From assembly GCA_964519985.1 (NCBI GenBank), contig CAZFMF010000015.1, positions 11,541 through 75,540 on the forward strand: DNA of 64,000 nucleotides. Reading direction: 5' to 3'. The notes beneath the pieces were generated by a model. That model was not told the DNA's origin. It was given only the letters and a program-made list of their open reading frames with translations, and searched no databases. The number at the start of each line of letters is the position of its first letter. Position 1 is the first letter of the stretch. Positions 24,846-33,146 of this stretch are shown piece by piece. The stretch comes from JAIEOG01 sp964519985. Lineage in GTDB: Bacteria; Bdellovibrionota; FAC87; UBA2466. A program made the translations under genes and the position numbers.

Positions 24846-25132
24846 ATGAAGGCAACGCAGCTCCTTCACCAGAAAATCACCTTGAGGCACAGCGACGGAA
24901 TACGGACAGCCATTCTTGAAGTGGTTGTTTGGAACGTTGGACTTTCCAAAGACTATCCGGAAGGCATCAAGTTTAGAGCGTGGTTTTCTGAAAAAGGGGA
25001 CACCATATTTGGCGTGGACAATCACCGCATCTTCATGTCCGTGAATTAGAGGTTGGATATGTGTTTCGCGGGACGGACGCTCTTATAGAGGATGTCGTTG
25101 CGATGATTAAGAAAGAAGGTTTTGAGATATGA
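24846..25132 (+). pseudogene. tumE: TumE-like (DUF6516) toxin gene broken by a one-base frameshift
   Basis: The first frame gives 67 residues (MKATQLLHQKITLRHSDGIR to FGVDNHRIFMSVN) and stops at 25049. If one base is added at 25026-25027, the frame continues as HLHVRELEVGYVFRGTDALI and on to KKEGFEI, ending at a TGA (25130-25132) that overlaps the ATG of the next gene as ATGA. The restored product of about 95 residues has the TumE-like order: basic strand, VDNHRHLH, YVFRG-DALIEDV. So the reading frame has lost a base, either in the genome or in the assembly. A programmed -1 shift is a less likely option. Confidence 0.7.
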
Positions 25133-25488
25133 AAAGTAAAAGAGTGCTTTTGATTGTGGAACCACCCAAAGACTCTTTAGAGCGGGCAAAGTGGGTATTG
25201 AGGACCAAAAGTAAAAAGTATGCGGGTGTTCTTATCATTAGCTTTCCGGACTTTGAAACCTTGGGGCATGTCATCACCGGCGCGCGAATGGAACTGATCC
25301 ATGCGATTCGTGTGCACAAGCCGAAGTCGATTCAGGATCTTGCTAAGAAGGTGAAGAGAGACTTTAAGAACGTGTACCAGGATGTAAAGCTTCTGGCGGA
25401 GTATGGGCTAATTGATTTGAAAGAGGCTGGTCCGCGGAAGGCTTCGAAACCCGAGGCGAAATTTTCGGAGATCGTTTTAGCCGCTTAG
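25129..25488 (+). CDS. tumA: TumA-like HTH antitoxin
   Basis: The 119-residue protein begins KSKRVLLIVEPPKDSLERAKWVLR, then GVLIISFPDFETLGHVITGARMELIHAIRVHKPKSIQDLAKKVKRDFKNVYQDVKLLAEYGLIDL, a winged-helix domain of the kind found in TumA and the HVO_A0114-like regulators. The ATG overlaps the TGA of the restored tumE (ATGA), so translation is probably coupled. In this family the HTH protein is the antitoxin and repressor of the pair. It seems intact while the toxin gene is broken. The local base composition is more AT-rich than the surroundings, which suggests transfer. Confidence 0.75.
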   Translation: MKSKRVLLIVEPPKDSLERAKWVLRTKSKKYAGVLIISFPDFETLGHVITGARMELIHAIRVHKPKSIQDLAKKVKRDFKNVYQDVKLLAEYGLIDLKEAGPRKASKPEAKFSEIVLAA

Positions 25489-25630
25489 CAATTCTAAGTT
25501 TGATTTGGTCGCGTGTCGATGGCACTAGGCCACACGTCATAAGAAAGAGGCGAAGCCGGAAAATAGATCACATGGCGATCCGGGAGGATCGCACGCGGAC
25601 CTCGCTCAATAGATGACGATCTCGGCTATC

Positions 25631-26059
25631 CTAGTCGAGAGCCGCTTCGAGCGTGATATTCGCTTTGAGCACTTTAGAAAGCGGGCAGTTGATCTTCGCG
25701 ACGTTGGCTAGCTCCTGAAACTTCTCCGCCGTCGTGCCAGGAACTTTAGCGCGCAAGGTGAGCAACACTGACGGGATTTCAAAGCCCTCGCCCTTTTTCT
25801 CCAGTGCCACCGTGGCGGTGGTTTCCATCCGCTCCGCTTTCAAGCCGGCCTCGCCCAGAACGAGCGAGAGGGCCATGGTAAAGCAGGCCGCGTGGGCGGC
25901 GCCCAATAGCTCCTCGGGATTGCTGCCGCGCACACCTTCAAAGCGCTGGGCAAATCCATAGGGGTAGTTGCTTAAGGCGCCGCTCTCCGTAGAGATGGCC
26001 CCTTTACCGTCCTTTAAACCACCGTTCCAAACCGCCGAACCTTTTTTGATGATCTTCAT
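25631..26059 (-). CDS. OsmC/Ohr-family peroxiredoxin-like protein
   Basis: The ATG at 26059 follows AAGGAAG. The 142-residue protein matches the OsmC subgroup: KGSAVWNGGLKDGKGAISTESG, GSNPEELLGAAHAACFTMALS with the first catalytic Cys (near residue 59), an Arg-Glu region, and KINCPLSKVLKANITLE with the second Cys (near 125). Such proteins reduce organic hydroperoxides in the cytosol. Both catalytic cysteines are visible. It lies alone between the TumA gene (convergent) and a divergent J-like gene. Confidence 0.9.
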   Translation of the reverse strand: MKIIKKGSAVWNGGLKDGKGAISTESGALSNYPYGFAQRFEGVRGSNPEELLGAAHAACFTMALSLVLGEAGLKAERMETTATVALEKKGEGFEIPSVLLTLRAKVPGTTAEKFQELANVAKINCPLSKVLKANITLEAALD

Positions 26060-26227
26060 AAACACTTCCTTTTGCACCAGGGATAGTGCGGGCAAAGTTT
26101 TCCGGCAAGTTGAACATGGTCAGGAAATGAAAAACCCCTTTACCAAGGATTTGGCGACCTTCGAGCATACAGATAGGGAACCGGAGCGGAGTTTTTGAAC
26201 TCGGAGTCTGTGCTAAAATCAATTGCA

Positions 26228-27430
26228 ATGGCTTCGGACCCCGGGGGAAACGTGAAGTTACTTTGTTTGGTTTTTGCGGTGGGGTCCTTAGGCGTCTGGG
26301 GTTTCGCGCTGGGGGCGAATCACTACGAAGTTTTGGGGGTTTTCCGTGAAGCAAGCCGCGGGGACATTTACCGGGCGTATGAAGCTAAGCTCGCGGAGGC
26401 CGAGCGGAGTGGTGATCAGCAGAAGGAAAAAGAGATTCGAGATGCGTTTGATGTCTTAATGTCCAAACGTGAGAAGTATGATTTGGAATTGGCCGAAGAA
26501 GGTGCCAAAAACAATCGACTAGAGATATTCGTTCAAAAGGTGGCCGATCTCGATCATGAGCTCAAGGCGGCGCCGCCCGCAACCTTCAAAGAAGTATTGT
26601 TGCGTTTGGCTCGGGAAGCCGATGCGGAAGAGCTCAAGGAACTTAGCCGTCGCAAAAAGTTAGATCAGGAAGTCAGGCGTCGCTCGCCCAAGCTCAATCC
26701 ACTCCCGTACGAGACCGAAGCGCACCTACTGATGCGCAAAATCCTGGCGCGCAATACTTCTCAATTTCTAACGCTAGGCCCCAATGTTCAGGAGATCGGA
26801 ACGGTCATTTCCTCTCTGGAGGGAACGGTGGTTATGGGCGCGGAAGGAGAAGGTCGGAGACCCCATGGACACGACGAAGTAAGGGGGGGCCGAGAGGCCT
26901 CCGATCAGCTTTTTCGCGCCTTGCGGGAACACCCTGCGACGACCGAGGAGATGTTTCGAAGGCACTATGCCAATTGGCTGCAACTTAGGGGGCTGACCGA
27001 TCCGGATCGAAGTATCAAAAACGAGCCCGTAAAGGACTGGTTTGAATGTTATGAGCGGCGTTTTCCTCAGAGTTCGGCGTTCGACTTGGTTTCGGTCCAT
27101 CTGAAGGCCATGGAGGGGTCGGCCCGGGTGTTCGAGTTCTACGTTGGTAAGGTAAACCCCGAACGGCTGTATCAAATGTTTGAGAACGCTACGATGGAAA
27201 AGCTTATGAAGGTGGCCGACCAATCTCCCGATCTGGAGCTCGAACTCAAAGACGAAAGACATTTTTTGGAGACCTTGGTGCACCATCATCCCGAGTTTCG
27301 TTCACGGATCACACGACACGGCGGCTTCGCCGGCAAATTGCAAAGTTGGTTTTCCGCGGAGGCCCGCTGTCGCCACGCTCTTGGCCTGATCGCACTCAAG
27401 GCCGCCGCGCGGGCCACGATGAGTTACTGA
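26228..27430 (+). CDS. Exported J-like domain protein lacking HPD
   Basis: From the ATG at 26228 the protein of about 400 residues begins with a hydrophobic segment (VKLLCLVFAVGSLGVWGFALGA), a signal or anchor. Next comes a J-domain-like stretch, NHYEVLGVFREASRGDIYRAYEAKLAEAERSG and ending KEIRDAFDVLMSKREKYD. The HPD tripeptide needed to stimulate Hsp70 is replaced, so classical co-chaperone activity is unlikely. The rest is helical with charged segments. Upstream starts (GTG 26210, TTG 26195) are possible. The position outside the cytosol would also separate it from DnaK. No partner gene is adjacent. Confidence 0.7.
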   Translation: MASDPGGNVKLLCLVFAVGSLGVWGFALGANHYEVLGVFREASRGDIYRAYEAKLAEAERSGDQQKEKEIRDAFDVLMSKREKYDLELAEEGAKNNRLEIFVQKVADLDHELKAAPPATFKEVLLRLAREADAEELKELSRRKKLDQEVRRRSPKLNPLPYETEAHLLMRKILARNTSQFLTLGPNVQEIGTVISSLEGTVVMGAEGEGRRPHGHDEVRGGREASDQLFRALREHPATTEEMFRRHYANWLQLRGLTDPDRSIKNEPVKDWFECYERRFPQSSAFDLVSVHLKAMEGSARVFEFYVGKVNPERLYQMFENATMEKLMKVADQSPDLELELKDERHFLETLVHHHPEFRSRITRHGGFAGKLQSWFSAEARCRHALGLIALKAAARATMSY

Positions 27431-27470
27431 AATCGTTGCGCCCAACCCATTCCCCTCCACCACGCCCGGA

Positions 27471-28256
27471 TCAAGGCTTTTCGAAAACAAAAGCCGTTCG
27501 CGGTATGCCGGTCGATGTTTGGTAGTTGAGCGTTCTTAAAAATGTAAAACCGGCGTTTTGAGCCAGGGCTTTTAACTCATCTTCAGTAACGAGATGGGCC
27601 ATTAAAGTCGCAAACGATTCTTGTAGCTCAACGACCCCTCCGTTGCCGTGCACAATCGTTTCCTTACCCACGATCTCTCTTGGCATATCGATTACAAAGA
27701 GTCCGTCGGATGCCAAGTTTTGAAAAACGCGTTGAAGGGCTTTTGGTTTTTCTTCCTTTGAGATTTCGGCAAATCCCGACCACATCCACAGCGCCAATAG
27801 AACGGGTTGGGGGAGATCGAGGTCTAGAATATCGGAATTGAGGATGGTTACATTCGGGTAAGTTTTGAATTCATCGGAGAGTCTCTCGGCAGTGCGTTCT
27901 GACTGGTCGACCGCGATGATCTCGGCACTGGGAAAATTTTCCAGTATCCATCGAATGACGCGTCCCCTCCCGGGGCCAATTTCCAGCACGCGACTCGAAG
28001 GCGATCTTAGAATGATTTCAATAATGGCTCGGATTGCCTCGAGGTCTTCTCCTCGGCTGATCCCTTTTCGCTCAGCTAGCCCCTCGAGCCAATTCTCGGC
28101 GCGGTTATAGAAGGTTCGGTTAGTGGGGCTGAAACTGAGAAGGTGCTTGGGGCAGGACGACTCGTTTTGGGGGTGAGCGTCGTCGTTGGCCGCAAGAGCC
28201 CCCCATGGTCCGACCAGTGAGAAGAATAAACAAAATAAAGAGATCGGCTTACGCAT
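27471..28256 (-). CDS. SAM-dependent methyltransferase with an export signal
   Basis: The ATG at 28256 follows AAGGAG. The 261-residue protein starts MRKPISLFCLFFSLVGPWGALAAND, a clear Sec signal, and then holds a class I methyltransferase fold. Motif I is VLEIGPGRGRVIRWI (near residue 85), the acidic loop is EIIAVDQSERTAERL, and motif III reads LNSDILDLDLP. Motif VI lies in GLFVIDMPREI. SAM is not normally found outside the cytosol, so an exported copy is unusual. The signal could instead be a membrane anchor with the domain inside the cell. It diverges from a TetR gene 166 bp away. Confidence 0.75.
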   Translation of the reverse strand: MRKPISLFCLFFSLVGPWGALAANDDAHPQNESSCPKHLLSFSPTNRTFYNRAENWLEGLAERKGISRGEDLEAIRAIIEIILRSPSSRVLEIGPGRGRVIRWILENFPSAEIIAVDQSERTAERLSDEFKTYPNVTILNSDILDLDLPQPVLLALWMWSGFAEISKEEKPKALQRVFQNLASDGLFVIDMPREIVGKETIVHGNGGVVELQESFATLMAHLVTEDELKALAQNAGFTFLRTLNYQTSTGIPRTAFVFEKP

Positions 28257-28421
28257 GCTTCGGCTCCTTAACATCCTGTTCACAGAAGCCGACTCACGGT
28301 GCGGGGGAGGCTTTTACCATATTGTAACGCGGCGTGCAATTGATTGATACGTGCGTTTTAATTCCGAGCTACTCGAGTATTACATGCATTATTCCGATGA
28401 GATATCAGCAGGAGAGGTTGC

Positions 28422-29051
28422 ATGAATGTGAAAGACGCCACTTATGCGCAGCTCTTTCCGCCCAAACCGGGAAGGGGCGAACGCACCAAACTCCGGATCG
28501 TTCGTGCGGCAATTGAATGCCTGGCGAAAGACGGCGTTGAAAAGCTGACGTTTGAATCAGTCGGCAAACGAACTGGAATCAATCGCGCACAAGTTAAATA
28601 CCACTTTAAAGAAAAAGAAGAACTCATCGACAAGACGATCGATTACATAATCGCCACCGCGCAAAAGATAGTCATTGAGCGTCTGTCCAAAGCGAATCAA
28701 TGGAAAACGCAGATTAAAGCGATCGTTGAGGGCTTTTTCGATTGGGTTGAAGCATACCCCGAACAAGGTTCGGTGCTTTTCCTGCTCTATTACTCCGCTA
28801 CGTTCAATCCGAAGCGACGTGAATTTCATACCAAGATGACGGAAATGGGATTTAACCGTACCCACTCCGTTCTCCTCGGGGCAAAAAAAGAAATGGGCTG
28901 GGACGAAGGCGAAGTGAAATCTCTGAGTCTCTCGGTGTGGGCGATAACCGATGGATTGATGTTGTACCACCTATCGACGCAGCCCCGAAAGGACCGGCAG
29001 TTCTTTCGCAAAGAGGCTTTGAGAATCGTGGCCCTTTTATTTCGCCGCTGA
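28422..29051 (+). CDS. TetR/AcrR-family transcriptional regulator
   Basis: The 209-residue protein has a TetR N-terminal helix-turn-helix: ERTKLRIVRAAIECLAKDGVEKLTFESVGKRTGINRAQVKYHFKEKEELIDKTIDYI, residues 19-75, where GINRAQVKYHFK is the recognition helix. A helical ligand-binding domain follows. AGGAGAGG lies just upstream of the ATG at 28422. It diverges from the exported methyltransferase gene, which it might control. The ligand is unknown. A MITE-like element lies downstream. Confidence 0.88.
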   Translation: MNVKDATYAQLFPPKPGRGERTKLRIVRAAIECLAKDGVEKLTFESVGKRTGINRAQVKYHFKEKEELIDKTIDYIIATAQKIVIERLSKANQWKTQIKAIVEGFFDWVEAYPEQGSVLFLLYYSATFNPKRREFHTKMTEMGFNRTHSVLLGAKKEMGWDEGEVKSLSLSVWAITDGLMLYHLSTQPRKDRQFFRKEALRIVALLFRR

Positions 29052-29106
29052 TGGCTGCTCACTGAGCTTTCGGAAAATGCCTTACACGAACCGGGGGAAG
29101 TGAGTC

Positions 29107-29267
29107 ACTCCGGCGGAGGGTGTTTTAAAAGTACCCCCTCCCACTTGAAAGTCGCGGCAATTCTAGTTGGAGCGGGGCGTTGCCAGCCTAGAACTATTGC
29201 CGTTACTGCGGCGCGTCCATGCCTTTCTACCTCCGTCGGCGACTTTTAAAACACCTTTCGCCGGAGT
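29107..29267. mobile_element. MITE-like inverted-repeat element (161 bp)
   Basis: The ends carry 26-bp inverted repeats: ACTCCGGCGGAGGGTG and TTTTAAAAGT at left (29107-29132), and the reverse complement at right (29242-29267), identical at 24 of 26 positions. The interior has paired segments (CGGCAAT near 29154 with ATTGCCG; AAAGTCGC with GCGACTTT), so a long folded RNA or hairpin is likely. No transposase is present. The outermost bases match the dispersed palindrome ACTCCGGCG. A clear target duplication is not seen. Confidence 0.65.
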
Positions 29268-29274
29268 TCCGGTT

Positions 29275-30255
29275 TTATTCTTTCAGATACAGCTTTCGGA
29301 TTTCGATTGGATTCTCTGGCCGCTCCGGAGAATAGATAACCTCGATGGCATCGGCCGAGGCGGAGGAATAGTCTCGATAGAGACTGGAGCCACGGTGGTA
29401 AGGAAACGTCGCAAGATACCAGCCGCTCACGACGTTCAAAGTCGAGGAGGGATAATATTCCACATCGCGGGTCGCAAAAAAGCCGGTTCCTCCGCGGCGA
29501 AGTAAAGCGCGGGTCACCCGTGCCGCCAATTGGGTTCCAACGTCATCGCCGGGCAGGTTACAAGCTAGCGAGCAAGCATTGAATCGTGCGGAGGCTCCGG
29601 GGCGAAAAAGGTTGTCTAGTTTCGCGGATTCTAGAAGCGCAATGTTTTCTAAATTGATGTCCTCTTTTCCAATTCTGAATTCTCCCGGCCCGGCATGCGC
29701 ACCGACCTCCAGGACATCGAAAGCGGGAATCTCCCCCAAACGAACACTCTCGTCGAGTGCTTCCAGTTCGCCGATAAAGGTCTTGATGCTGTCGGTTTCA
29801 ACGTATGTCGCACCGGGCGACTTTCCGTAGCGGCGGAGAAACTCGGCGGCCTGGTACGGCTTTACATGGTCTTCTCGCTTTAGCCCATCGATGTGGAGAA
29901 TCTGGGAAGGCTGGGCGACCATGTGTGGTTGGGTAACCTGCTGGTATTTCTCACTTCGGATCCTGAGGTAGGTCTGGTCAAAATGATAGACCCCGAAGGT
30001 GACGGCGGTAAACGTCAAAAGCTGAACGCAGCGTCGTGAAAACGTTTCCTCCATGGCCTGGACGAAAGCAAACTTGCCTCTGTCCTGGGATCGTTGCTTC
30101 TGCAGGCTGTCCACTAAATCGCTGAACGTCACTATCGGCGCGAAAACGGTTTCCAGAATCCCATTTGCAGTGAGCGTTCGCGGCGGGTTGGCGCCTTGAA
30201 CCACGGTGCTGAAAATCGCAAATACAATCGGGATTGCAACCCAGCGCTTCCGCAT
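29275..30255 (-). CDS. Exported protein with a clan-CD-like His/Cys signature
   Basis: The ATG at 30255 follows GGAGGGG and opens MRKRWVAIPIVFAIFSTVVQGAN, a Sec signal. The 326-residue protein has a central hydrophobic helix (CVQLLTFTAVTFGVYHF) and a C-terminal domain with FDVLEVGAHAGPGEFRIG, where a His-Gly-like motif stands in for the clan-CD His, and ARFNACSLACN, the likely Cys. The following GDDVGTQLAARVTRALLRRGGTGFFAT resembles the end of DUF4347/caspase-like folds. Similar signatures are found in the proteins at 46392 and 62838. It ends a minus-strand run of secreted genes. Confidence 0.55.
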   Translation of the reverse strand: MRKRWVAIPIVFAIFSTVVQGANPPRTLTANGILETVFAPIVTFSDLVDSLQKQRSQDRGKFAFVQAMEETFSRRCVQLLTFTAVTFGVYHFDQTYLRIRSEKYQQVTQPHMVAQPSQILHIDGLKREDHVKPYQAAEFLRRYGKSPGATYVETDSIKTFIGELEALDESVRLGEIPAFDVLEVGAHAGPGEFRIGKEDINLENIALLESAKLDNLFRPGASARFNACSLACNLPGDDVGTQLAARVTRALLRRGGTGFFATRDVEYYPSSTLNVVSGWYLATFPYHRGSSLYRDYSSASADAIEVIYSPERPENPIEIRKLYLKE

Positions 30256-30303
30256 AACCCCTCCCATGACTCAAATTACCAGCGCTTCGGAATCGGCCTT
30301 CAC

Positions 30304-31509
30304 CTAATCAATCGAAGCGTAACTGCGCGTCGATGGCATCCAGACCTGGACGTCGCCACGAGTTGGGCCGTCTTCGCGAACGGAGTAGTTAACCCCATCC
30401 TGCTGCCACTGACCGAACTTGGCGCCAGCGTTGGAAACCGTCTTGTAGCCTTTGCGGGCCTTGGCATAGGCCAGAACGTTATCGCGGGAACTCTCCTTCG
30501 CCTCGCTGGCCTTTGCATTGGCTGGCGTGGATTCTTCGCTCGCTTGCTTCAGCGTTTCAATGAAGCCAGGTTCAGCGCCGAGTTTGTCTTGGATCAAATC
30601 ATCCAAGGATGCGATCAGGTCGCAGAGTCCGTTGACCACATGGACCAGTTCCATGTTTTGGTACGGCCTTGTTCGCATCACGGCCAGAGCATGGGTGAGC
30701 TCGAGGCTGATAATCTTCGCGTTTGCCTTGATGCGATTCACGAACACTTCTTTCGCGTCATCATCGGATTGGAGTTTGAGTTCTTCCAGCCCCTCTTTCA
30801 GGAGCTGGGTGGTCGTCGCTAGCGCGTCGTAGACCTCGGTCGGTCGGTTGGGATACTTCGTTTGTCCACCCTTCAAATCGAACTCCGTGGCGCCCTTGGG
30901 ATAGATGACGGGGTAGTCACGCGCTTCAAAGCGAAACGCGCCTTTGTTTTCCTTAAATCCAAGTGCATCGAAGGGATCGAATTTCCATTTCCCTAGGTGA
31001 CGGATGTTCAGTTTTCCATCCACGAAGCGTTCTTGCTTGAACTTGACGCCGAACTGCGTGAGCCGGTCGAGCACATTGGCAATGGAGGTTTCTTTCGTTC
31101 CACCGACCTTGGCGGGCTCGTTCAAGAATTCGACATACGATTCCGGTTGGCCCGAGATAGCGGCAACGTACCGCAGGGCGGTCTTGCTGCGATTGGCGGT
31201 CGCAAAGTCGACAATGGCGATGATCTCACGCGTGCGAAAGTTGAAGGACACGATGGAGTAGTAGCAATCGAGCCAGGGAACCAAAGTTTTCTGATCTAGG
31301 TAGTCGAGCGGGCCGCAGTAGATGTTCGCGTTCGCGTGGCTCGCTCCGTAACGAGGCTCCCTCACGCTTTTGTCTTGCACCCAGGGAAACGGCAGCATCT
31401 CCATCGGGCCGTCCCACTTTACTTCGTAGGGCATGACCAAGTCTTTCTGTTGCTCTAGCGCGAACAGCGGGGAGGAGACGGCGAATAGGGCCAAAAGTAG
31501 GTTTTTCAT
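30304..31509 (-). CDS. Secreted hypothetical protein
   Basis: The 401-residue product starts MKNLLLALFAVSSPLFALEQQKD, a Sec signal, with AGGAGT eight bases upstream. The mature chain is charged, with beta-like segments first (YCGPLDYLDQKTLVPWLDCYYS, with two Cys) and a helical part later (LKEGLEELKLQSDDDAKEVFVNRIKANAK). No known family or catalytic motif. It is 12 bp after the upstream gene in the same run, so the three secreted genes from 32310 to 29275 are likely one operon. Confidence 0.65.
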   Translation of the reverse strand: MKNLLLALFAVSSPLFALEQQKDLVMPYEVKWDGPMEMLPFPWVQDKSVREPRYGASHANANIYCGPLDYLDQKTLVPWLDCYYSIVSFNFRTREIIAIVDFATANRSKTALRYVAAISGQPESYVEFLNEPAKVGGTKETSIANVLDRLTQFGVKFKQERFVDGKLNIRHLGKWKFDPFDALGFKENKGAFRFEARDYPVIYPKGATEFDLKGGQTKYPNRPTEVYDALATTTQLLKEGLEELKLQSDDDAKEVFVNRIKANAKIISLELTHALAVMRTRPYQNMELVHVVNGLCDLIASLDDLIQDKLGAEPGFIETLKQASEESTPANAKASEAKESSRDNVLAYAKARKGYKTVSNAGAKFGQWQQDGVNYSVREDGPTRGDVQVWMPSTRSYASID

Positions 31510-31521
31510 CTCGACTAACTC

Positions 31522-32310
31522 CTAAAACTTCAAACTCAAGGGAGTGCGATACGGGTGGATCCCTTCGACGGTACAACTCCACGTGCCGTCGTCCGATTGG
31601 CTGCTCTTGATGCGACTCTGCGGGAAAAAGTCTCTGAAAATCAGCTTTCGAAACGCGAAGCAGCGATTGATGACGCGCTTGCGCCCATTCGTGTCCAGTG
31701 CGGAGAGACTGGACTCCCAGTCACCGGTTGTGGAGAAGAGGTCTCGCGGTTCCATGCGGTCGGACTGAATGGGATCGATCCCATTCAAGTGGACCTGCCC
31801 CTCCAAGGCGCAGAATCGTTTCTGGTGCGGAACGATGGCCGTCTCCGTGATCTTTTTCCAGTATCCGGGTGTTTCGTGGGTGTCACGGTACCAGGAATGG
31901 CGGTCGTGAATGCTCAGGGTATCCGGCGTGCGGTAGGTCCAACGGGTATGCGAACCGCCGGAGTAGGAATGGTACGTCGGTGGCACCCACGCCCGAGTCG
32001 TGGTCTGGTGAACGGAGTAGTGTGTTTCTTCCGGTGTCAGATACAGCCCATCGTAGGCGCATTCGTACGCGTAGTACGGCGCGGGGCGATCTTTCGGGAG
32101 CTGAAGCTGACAGCGCTTGCCAATATCGCGTTTGATTCGTGCTTCGACGGCCGGAGAAAAGCACGTTTCACTCATACCGATTTCAAAACGGTCGGAGTGA
32201 GCCGCACTCCAAATCGAAACGACCGGAATTTCTTCCGATGCCTCCGCCTTTGCCCCAGTGCTTCCCCCGATCACGCCGAGCAGCAGTGCTTTTACGACTA
32301 GCGACTTCAT
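31522..32310 (-). CDS. Secreted cysteine/aromatic-rich hypothetical protein
   Basis: The 262-residue product starts MKSLVVKALLLGVIGGSTGAKAEAS, a Sec signal, with GAGGGG ahead of the ATG. The mature part holds cysteines at ETCFSPA, KRCQLQL, YECAYDG, RFCALEG, INRCFAF and WSCTVEG, likely in three disulfides, and a histidine/tyrosine-rich centre (TYHSYSGGSHTRWTYRT). This is the first gene of the run toward 29275. Its function is unknown. The histidine cluster could bind metal. Confidence 0.65.
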   Translation of the reverse strand: MKSLVVKALLLGVIGGSTGAKAEASEEIPVVSIWSAAHSDRFEIGMSETCFSPAVEARIKRDIGKRCQLQLPKDRPAPYYAYECAYDGLYLTPEETHYSVHQTTTRAWVPPTYHSYSGGSHTRWTYRTPDTLSIHDRHSWYRDTHETPGYWKKITETAIVPHQKRFCALEGQVHLNGIDPIQSDRMEPRDLFSTTGDWESSLSALDTNGRKRVINRCFAFRKLIFRDFFPQSRIKSSQSDDGTWSCTVEGIHPYRTPLSLKF

Positions 32311-32407
32311 CTGGACCCCTCTATTGGTAAGGGCCGGATACCGCAGTTTAGGCGGTTAATCTAGGAAAATTGCGTATCTTGATGGATCGGAGGTCTGCGA
32401 GGCGAGA

Positions 32408-32443
32408 ACGCGTGGCGCCTCTCCTGAGAAGAGGCGCCCGCGT
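32408..32443 (-). terminator. GC-rich hairpin, likely terminator
   Basis: ACGCG and GGCGCCTCT pair with AGAGGCGCC and CGCGT. It lies directly after the minus-strand gene ending at 32459. A poor T tract (TTCTC) follows on that strand, so termination may be partial. Confidence 0.55.
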
Positions 32444-32458
32444 CTACCGGTAAGGATA

Positions 32459-33001
32459 CTAAGGCTGGCAACCGCCCGAAATGACCAGGCGCGATCGCAC
32501 GCCGCCGCTATTTAGCTTGAGGCGCGCGTCTTTGGAGACGACGTCGAAGTGCAAGTGCAGCTCCTCGTCGTTGCCCTTCGCCGAAGTGATATCGTGGTTA
32601 GCGGTGTCGAAAGTCACCTGTTCGGCCTGCACCTTGATGATGCTTCTATCCAACGCCGAGCGGGAATAGTCGATCACGAGCCGCGCGCGATTGGATTGGC
32701 AAGACAGAAGTTCCGCGTCCGTTTTGGAGAAGACACAATCCGCCTCGGGAAAAGTCATTTGGATCTGATTTTTTCCGTAGGGGGGAGCACCCTTCACCAT
32801 TTGAGCGATGTGGGACTGATTTTGAGAATCGACCGTTACGGTGACTTCATTGGGACTGACGACATCTTTTTTGACCTTAAGGCTCGTGTAAGAAAAACTA
32901 CTGTCCCGGCAATCCAGCACCGACAGCGGCATGTTTTCCGCTTGCGCTAGTGCACCGGTGAATAAAACTGTCAGTACTGCTAACCCGTTTTTGAGTTTCA
33001 T
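32459..33001 (-). CDS. Secreted protein, paralogue of the gene at 37408
   Basis: The 180-residue product starts MKLKNGLAVLTVLFTGALAQAENMP, a Sec signal, with AAGGAG upstream. The mature chain is a beta-rich domain with four cysteines (VLDCRDSSFSYT, EADCVFSK, LLSCQSN, GGCQP). The gene at 37408 encodes a protein of the same length with matching landmarks (VLDCWDGTFAYT, KNCKFDP, LMKCWAS, RSCTIR). Both probably hold two disulfides in the periplasm. Function unknown; the pair most likely arose by duplication. Confidence 0.7.
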   Translation of the reverse strand: MKLKNGLAVLTVLFTGALAQAENMPLSVLDCRDSSFSYTSLKVKKDVVSPNEVTVTVDSQNQSHIAQMVKGAPPYGKNQIQMTFPEADCVFSKTDAELLSCQSNRARLVIDYSRSALDRSIIKVQAEQVTFDTANHDITSAKGNDEELHLHFDVVSKDARLKLNSGGVRSRLVISGGCQP

Positions 33002-33146
33002 ATTGATCTCCTTAAGCCAATGCTGCCTGAGTTGGGGCGTTGGATAAAATTGATGATGCCAATGGGATTCATAACGCTAGGTTATGTGGCGGCTCTTCTA
33101 TATTCCGCGCGGGTCATGGGCGACGACCGCCGTTGGGCGCCCCGCG

